A stretch of DNA of 64,000 nt, from positions 28,790,965 to 28,854,964 of the forward strand of contig NC_059082.1 of NCBI RefSeq assembly GCF_020497125.1, read 5' to 3'. The notes below the pieces were generated by a model. The model had not been told where the DNA came from. It was given only the letters and a program-made list of their open reading frames with translations, and did no database searches. The translations under genes and the position numbers were made by a program. This DNA comes from Mauremys mutica (lineage: Eukaryota > Chordata > Testudines > Geoemydidae). Below, one piece after another: positions 59,760 to 64,000 of the stretch (its first letter is position 1; each line of letters begins with the position of its first letter).

Positions 59760-60990
59760 TCCCCCACTCATTCATGGTCTCTACCACCGGAGAGTTTGGT
59801 GTGAAGTGTGAAAATAGAAATTCCATCCCCTTGGAAAGAACACAGCATTTTTTAATCCACTCTTTTGCAGGTGGGAAGAATTGTTGCTGGGGTCTGCCAG
59901 ATGGTCTTGGCTCGGTCCATGAGAACCTTGTTTATTGGGAAGGCAATCTTGAATCTGGAGAATATCCAGCAACTTATGTTGGGACTCCACCACTTCTTCC
60001 AGCAGTATTGCCAGGAAATCTGCAATCCTATTTAAAGTCATCCCCCATTGTGGGTGGTGGGGGCATGATAGCTTCATCCAGAGAAGAGGATGAAAAATTG
60101 GCAACTGGTGTGACTTCCTGATCCAAAGTCTTCTCCAATTCCTCTACTGCCTCTTCTGGAGGTTCAGAGGGTCCAGGTACAGAGGGTGATGGAGAATGTC
60201 TCAACCTCTCCTTGGGTGGACTGGGCAGCTAAGGATGGTGTTGGTGGTACGTTGCCCATGGGTCCCAGTATGGCCACTGTGGTGGAAATGGCATAGGTAG
60301 CAGCATTCATGGGTGTCTGTACCATCTCTGAGTTTCAGGTCTGGGGTGGTATTCATGTGCTTTGGCTGGTCTGGTAGCTGTGTGGAAAGGCAATATTTCC
60401 CCTATATCAGTCTTCGTCATCATCAATGGATAAAGGAGGAGCTAATCTGGGTGTGGTGGTAAATTGGCACAGTACCAAGTGTGCTGGAGTGAGGTCAGTA
60501 CCAAGGAGTGGAGATTCCAGTGCCAAGGAGACCAGAAGATCTTTATAGCAGAGAAATTGCTGCAGTACCAAGAGCATCAGTACCAAGGAGGGTGTTGTCA
60601 GTGGTATCGCTGCCTTTACCACAGTTGTCGGTGCCAATGGTCATGCACTATGACAGATTGGGGAATGTCTCTTTTTGGCAGATTCATGAGGAAGGGAGGT
60701 CAGCATCTGCTTCTTTGTCGCCTTTTTGGTGGAGTGCTCCGTCCTCTGAGAGGGTGTTGGGGAACTTCTGTCAGATGCCGCCGTTGCAGACAAATGCCCA
60801 GAAGGGGTCTGTGATCCTGAATCGGACGCTGGGTGCAGTGACTTCTCCGTCATGAAAAGTTTTAGGTGCAGGTCCCTTGCTTTCGTAGCGTGAGCCTTGA
60901 GATTGTCGCAGTGTGAGCATTTTTGTGGATGTGTGTCTAGCCAAGGCAGCGGACACACTGTAAGGACTGGCAAGTGAGGCAACGTTTAAA
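59760..60990 (-). pseudogene. DIRS 2 gag-like remnant
   Basis: N-terminal CPLPWLDTHPQKCSHC resembles the C.CLG..H...C..C knuckle of element 1; its C-terminal part has LEEVVESQHKLLDILQIQD and a decayed WQTP/KY-block equivalent. It passes into RNase H text within about 180 bases, leaving no room for reverse transcriptase. Confidence 0.65.
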
Positions 60991-61209
60991 ACCCGGGAAG
61001 CTGGGCATGCCCCTTAGAATAGGTTTCTCCCAAGAGGGAGAGTAACTATACCACACTAAGGGGTATCCTAATAACTGAAAATTAAAGTCCAAAGATAAAA
61101 AAACATTTTAAGAAAGAATGAATGGGGAAGAGGTAGGGTAGTAAAGTATTGACTATTAACTATTAACTATAACTAACCAGTATTCTAAAGTTAAAGCTAG
61201 ACTATGATA

Positions 61210-61438
61210 AGATCAGAGGTGCTGCCAATTGCTCAGTCTCAAGCCAAGAGCCACAGAGAAGGAACTGAGGGAGGTTTGGTGTCACAGCGCTATGTAACCA
61301 CCTGAGACAGCATGAGACAGGGACAACACATGTGCAACCCAACAAGGCACTGCTATTAAAAATCTCTGATTACAAGAGCAAGGGTGCAGATTCACCTAAA
61401 GTGGAGCACCCACAGGGACATTCCTTGAAGAAGTGGGG
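61210..61438. repeat. DIRS 2 right inverted terminal repeat
   Basis: Inverted partner of 56492-56720. Shared blocks include 'actgctattaaaaatctctg' and 'acctaaagtggagcaccc'. Confidence 0.82.
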
Positions 61439-62574
61439 TTTTTTCCCCAAAAGAAGGGCACTACGGTTCAGACTTCCACTGAAAAAACAGCACACAAACT
61501 ATCATATACTAAATTAAACATGTTCTTGAAGGCTCTAATGACTTGCTCAATTTTTTTTCTTTTCTAATTAGAGCAGGAAAAAATGTGCCTATATCCTAGA
61601 TATGCCAGTCCTCATGAACTAAACTCTGGAGATCTACAAAGAGCTATAAATATCCATCTGTAATACAAATGCACAAACAATACGGGCTAGGAGTAGTAAA
61701 ATATTTCCCACAACTGAATAAAGTACTGTAACCATTGTTCTCTAATTAGCTGTTGGTTTTGATTATGACCTATACGTGCATGTTTAAACTGACCTTTTAA
61801 GGGGAAAAAATAAAGATATATTTGATATTATCACTTCTAACAACAGATTCTGCAAGGATCTTCCCAAATTACTTTGGTGACATAACACTCCAAAAATATT
61901 TACAAATGATAGAAGAACATTACTACTACTAAAGATTGTCTTTGATAATAAATAAGCCATTCTTGACATATAATGAAATATATTTTTCCTAATTAGCCTG
62001 CAAAAAACATGAGAGGAAGAATTGTCTTGCCATTCTTGAGGAAGAAAGATTGAGATTCTCCCTGTGAAATTCATAATGTTGACAATGTCCAGTGTTTAAA
62101 GGTATCAAGAATTCCAGGCTAATCATAAAATATTTTTAATACACTATTTGTTTAAATAAGCTACTTTACAAACTACACAAAGTTTTTCAAATAACAGTAA
62201 TATATACAATCTTCTCCCTATAAGGAAAATAAACCAACTTTTCAGTAAGTTTAAAATGTTCTACTTCCCAGAAGATGGCTCAATTTCCTGTTTGAGGCAG
62301 GAGATGGTAAGGGGCATTGGACCATAACACTGGGACAATTTCCTCTTATATGACAGGCAAGCCATGAAGGGGGACCTCTCTCTCCCTCTAATGACTTAGC
62401 TACAGAGCTGGGCAGAAAACTGTTTTCCTGTGTCATGCACATTTTCAAGACCTCCAAAATGTTTCTGCTCCATATCTGGGCGAAACTGAGACCTTTTCAA
62501 AGTTTTATGTGGAATGGGGGGAGAGGGAAGAGAGAGAGAGAGACCCCAGAAAAGCCAACATATCCTAGATATGC

Positions 62575-62690
62575 CTGATTCACCGCAGGAACATGAATAT
62601 GAGTCTCCCACATCCCAGGGAGTGCCTTAGCCACTGAGCTATTGACTATTCTCAGGCGGGTGTCCCCTCATGAAATTCCATCCTGGATAT
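62575..62690. repeat. SINE-like hairpin repeat, partial
   Basis: 'gagtctcccacatcccaggg' and 'ccttagccactgagctattg' resemble the repeat at 10550-10655 in inverse orientation, and the second part looks like a reversed Pol III A box. Incomplete and diverged. Confidence 0.4.
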
Positions 62691-63429
62691 AAGAAACCAT
62701 CCTAACAAAAGTTCCGTGAAACAGACCCTCTTTCCCTCAACAAGTTTCAGTTTCAACTAATCAGCATTTTCTGATAAAAAACATTTCATCTAAAAAGTCC
62801 TGACCAGCTCTACATAGCTAGAGCCTTAGAAGAACAGGACTCTTCAGCCCACTTCTTAGTTCAATAATATTGCTAAGAGTATAACAGCAGAGTTATAAAA
62901 GAAATTGGAGGAAATATATTTTTGAAGAAAAAAGATTTAGGGGGGAAGCATGTGAAGATGCAGGCAATAACTGGACTTAGTTATCAATATGTATCCTCTT
63001 GTTTATTGAAATTGTGTCAGTGGGAAAAGAAAATAAATGTACAATTTTCTTGAAACTAAATTAAAAACTCAATTTTAGATCTATTTAAGTTTACCATAGA
63101 CTTCAAAAATATTTTGTACACAATGCAAAGAATCCTGTGGCACCTTATAGACTAACAGACGTTTTGCAGCATGAGCTTTCGTGGGTGAATACCCACTTCT
63201 TCAGATGCAAGTGGTGGAAATTTCCAGGGGCAGGTTTATATATGCAAGCAAGAAGCAAGCTAGAGATAACGAGGTTAGTTCAATCAGGGAGGATGAGGCC
63301 CTGTTCTAGCAATTGAGTGAAAACCAAGAGAGGAGAAACTGGTTCTGTAGTTGGCAAGCCATTCACAGTCTTTGTTTAATCCTGAGCTGATTAATCCTGA
63401 GCTGATTCTCCTACAGGTTTGGCCGATGT

Positions 63430-63540
63430 ACATAGCGTTGTTCCAGGTCAGCCATAAAAATATTGGCATATTGTGGGGCCATGCGGGTGCCCATAGCAGT
63501 GCCACTGATCTGGAGATATATATTGTCAGATCAGCCACAC
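63430..63540 (-). pseudogene. Penelope reverse transcriptase shard
   Basis: Minus-strand text [20 protein letters not shown] then ADLEQ is the RT block corresponding to the 'MG...AP.YAN' motif of Penelope RTs. It is fused by deletion to a short AMYIGQT piece and then to ISSGLISSGLNKDC, which contains a 15-bp tandem duplication. Confidence 0.78.
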
Positions 63541-63553
63541 CATCACCGGTTCA

Positions 63554-63940
63554 TTCACCTGCACGTCCACCAATGTAATATATGCCATCATATGCCAGCA
63601 ATGCCCCTCTGCTATGTACATTGGCCAAACTGGACAGTCTCTAAGGAAAAGGATAAATGGACACAAATCAGATATTAGGAATGGCAATATACAAAAACCT
63701 GTAGGAGAACACTTCAACCTCCCTGGCCACACAATAGCAGATCTTAAGGTGGCCGTCCTGCAGCAAAAAAACTTCAGGACCAGACTTCAAAGAGAAACTG
63801 CTGAGCTCCAGTTCATCTGCAAATTTGACACCATCAGCTCAGGATTAAACAAAGACTGTGAATGGCTTGCCAACTACAGAACCAGTTTCTCCTCTCTTGG
63901 TTTTCACTCAACTGCTAGAACAGGGCCTCATCCTCCCTGA
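63554..63940 (+). pseudogene. Penelope GIY-YIG endonuclease, C-terminal coding fragment
   Basis: Open frame of about 128 codons to the TGA at 63938-63940, with the true N-terminus (RT) missing. It reads FTCTSTNVIYAIICQQCPSA, MYIGQTGQSLRKRINGHKSD, then GEHFNLPGHTIADLKVAVLQ. Family features visible: V-I-Y and Y-I-G as the GIY-YIG core, a C-x2-C just before YIG, the basic R-K-R helix with following His, and GEHF. In Penelope elements this nuclease nicks DNA for target-primed integration. As a fragment without RT it is not an autonomous gene. Confidence 0.88.
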
Positions 63941-64000
63941 TTGAACTAACCTCGTTATCTCTAGCTTGCTTCTTGCTTGCATATATAAACCTGCCCCTGG

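Larger units (their letters stand above)
56492..61438 (-). mobile_element. DIRS-like retrotransposon 2, decayed, RT deleted
   Basis: A minus-strand DIRS element of a different lineage from element 1. Inverted terminal repeats: about 56492-56720 and 61210-61438, e.g. 'gtagcagtgcctgg' against 'caaggcactgctat'. An internal complementary region at about 56750-56880 reproduces both ends. Gag, RNase H and recombinase text occur in the right order with many stops and shifts; RT is absent. An LTR-like segment interrupts the RNase H. Confidence 0.85.
51575..64000. other. LRRC49 intron (incomplete), at least 12.4 kb
   Basis: No LRR-encoding exon was found on the minus strand here. Contents: two Cry-type SINEs, a hAT MITE, Penelope foldbacks at 55688 and 63127, and DIRS element 2 with an LTR-like insertion. 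The stretches 51600-52360, 52540-53630, 54390-54840, 55030-55680 and 61450-63120 are otherwise unremarkable; 53040-53600 has open frames on both strands with no recognisable product. Confidence 0.7.
63127..64000. mobile_element. Penelope-like element, head-to-head, cut by window end
   Basis: 63127-63540 is a minus-strand copy of the element's 3' part, rearranged, and 63541-64000 is a plus-strand copy with an open GIY-YIG domain and tail. The two tails are inverted copies (e.g. 'gataacgaggttagttcaat' near 63261 and 'attgaactaacctcgttatc' near 63940). Inverted partial dimers are a known Penelope arrangement. The right border lies outside the window. Confidence 0.85.

Noticed and set aside
51575..64000. 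Upstream LRRC49 exons with further leucine-rich repeats
   Set aside because: No minus-strand stretch with LRR consensus and splice signals was found; they are presumed to lie beyond the window.

Overview
Vertebrate, most likely cryptodiran turtle, nuclear DNA. The window carries six exons of one minus-strand gene, LRRC49 (leucine-rich repeat containing 49, a subunit of the tubulin polyglutamylase complex), separated by large introns packed with transposable elements. Turtle origin is inferred from repeats: two tRNA-derived SINEs whose tail matches CR1 LINE 3' ends (the Cry type described from cryptodires), abundant CR1, DIRS-like tyrosine-recombinase retrotransposons, Penelope-like elements and several hAT-type foldback elements with 8-bp target duplications.

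Layout in the gene's direction (right to left): intron 51575-64000 (a Penelope-like element with GIY-YIG domain, a decayed DIRS element carrying an LTR-like insertion, a Penelope foldback with a 12-bp target duplication, two SINEs, one hAT MITE); exon 51427-51574; intron 37339-51426 (hAT composite containing a CR1 that itself contains a MITE, a TA-flanked foldback transposon, LTR-like blocks); exon 37255-37338; intron 22547-37254 (DIRS element with terminal and internal complementary repeats and an open tyrosine recombinase, two hAT MITEs, an L2-like reverse transcriptase remnant); exon 22392-22546; intron 8476-22391 (old CR1, MIR-like, L2-like and foldback fragments); exon 8238-8475; exon 6322-6507; intron 1289-6321 (second hAT composite with a nested MITE); exon 1179-1288. 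The six exons total 921 nt (307 codons), join without frame conflict, and all have GT/AG borders. The first and last exons of the gene lie outside the window.

No host gene other than LRRC49, no RNA gene and no CRISPR or operon-type system is visible. The notable biology is in the mobile DNA: two DIRS copies that both lack the reverse transcriptase, hAT elements rebuilt as giant inverted duplications of their 3' half, a three-level nest, and many long palindromes inside a transcribed host gene.
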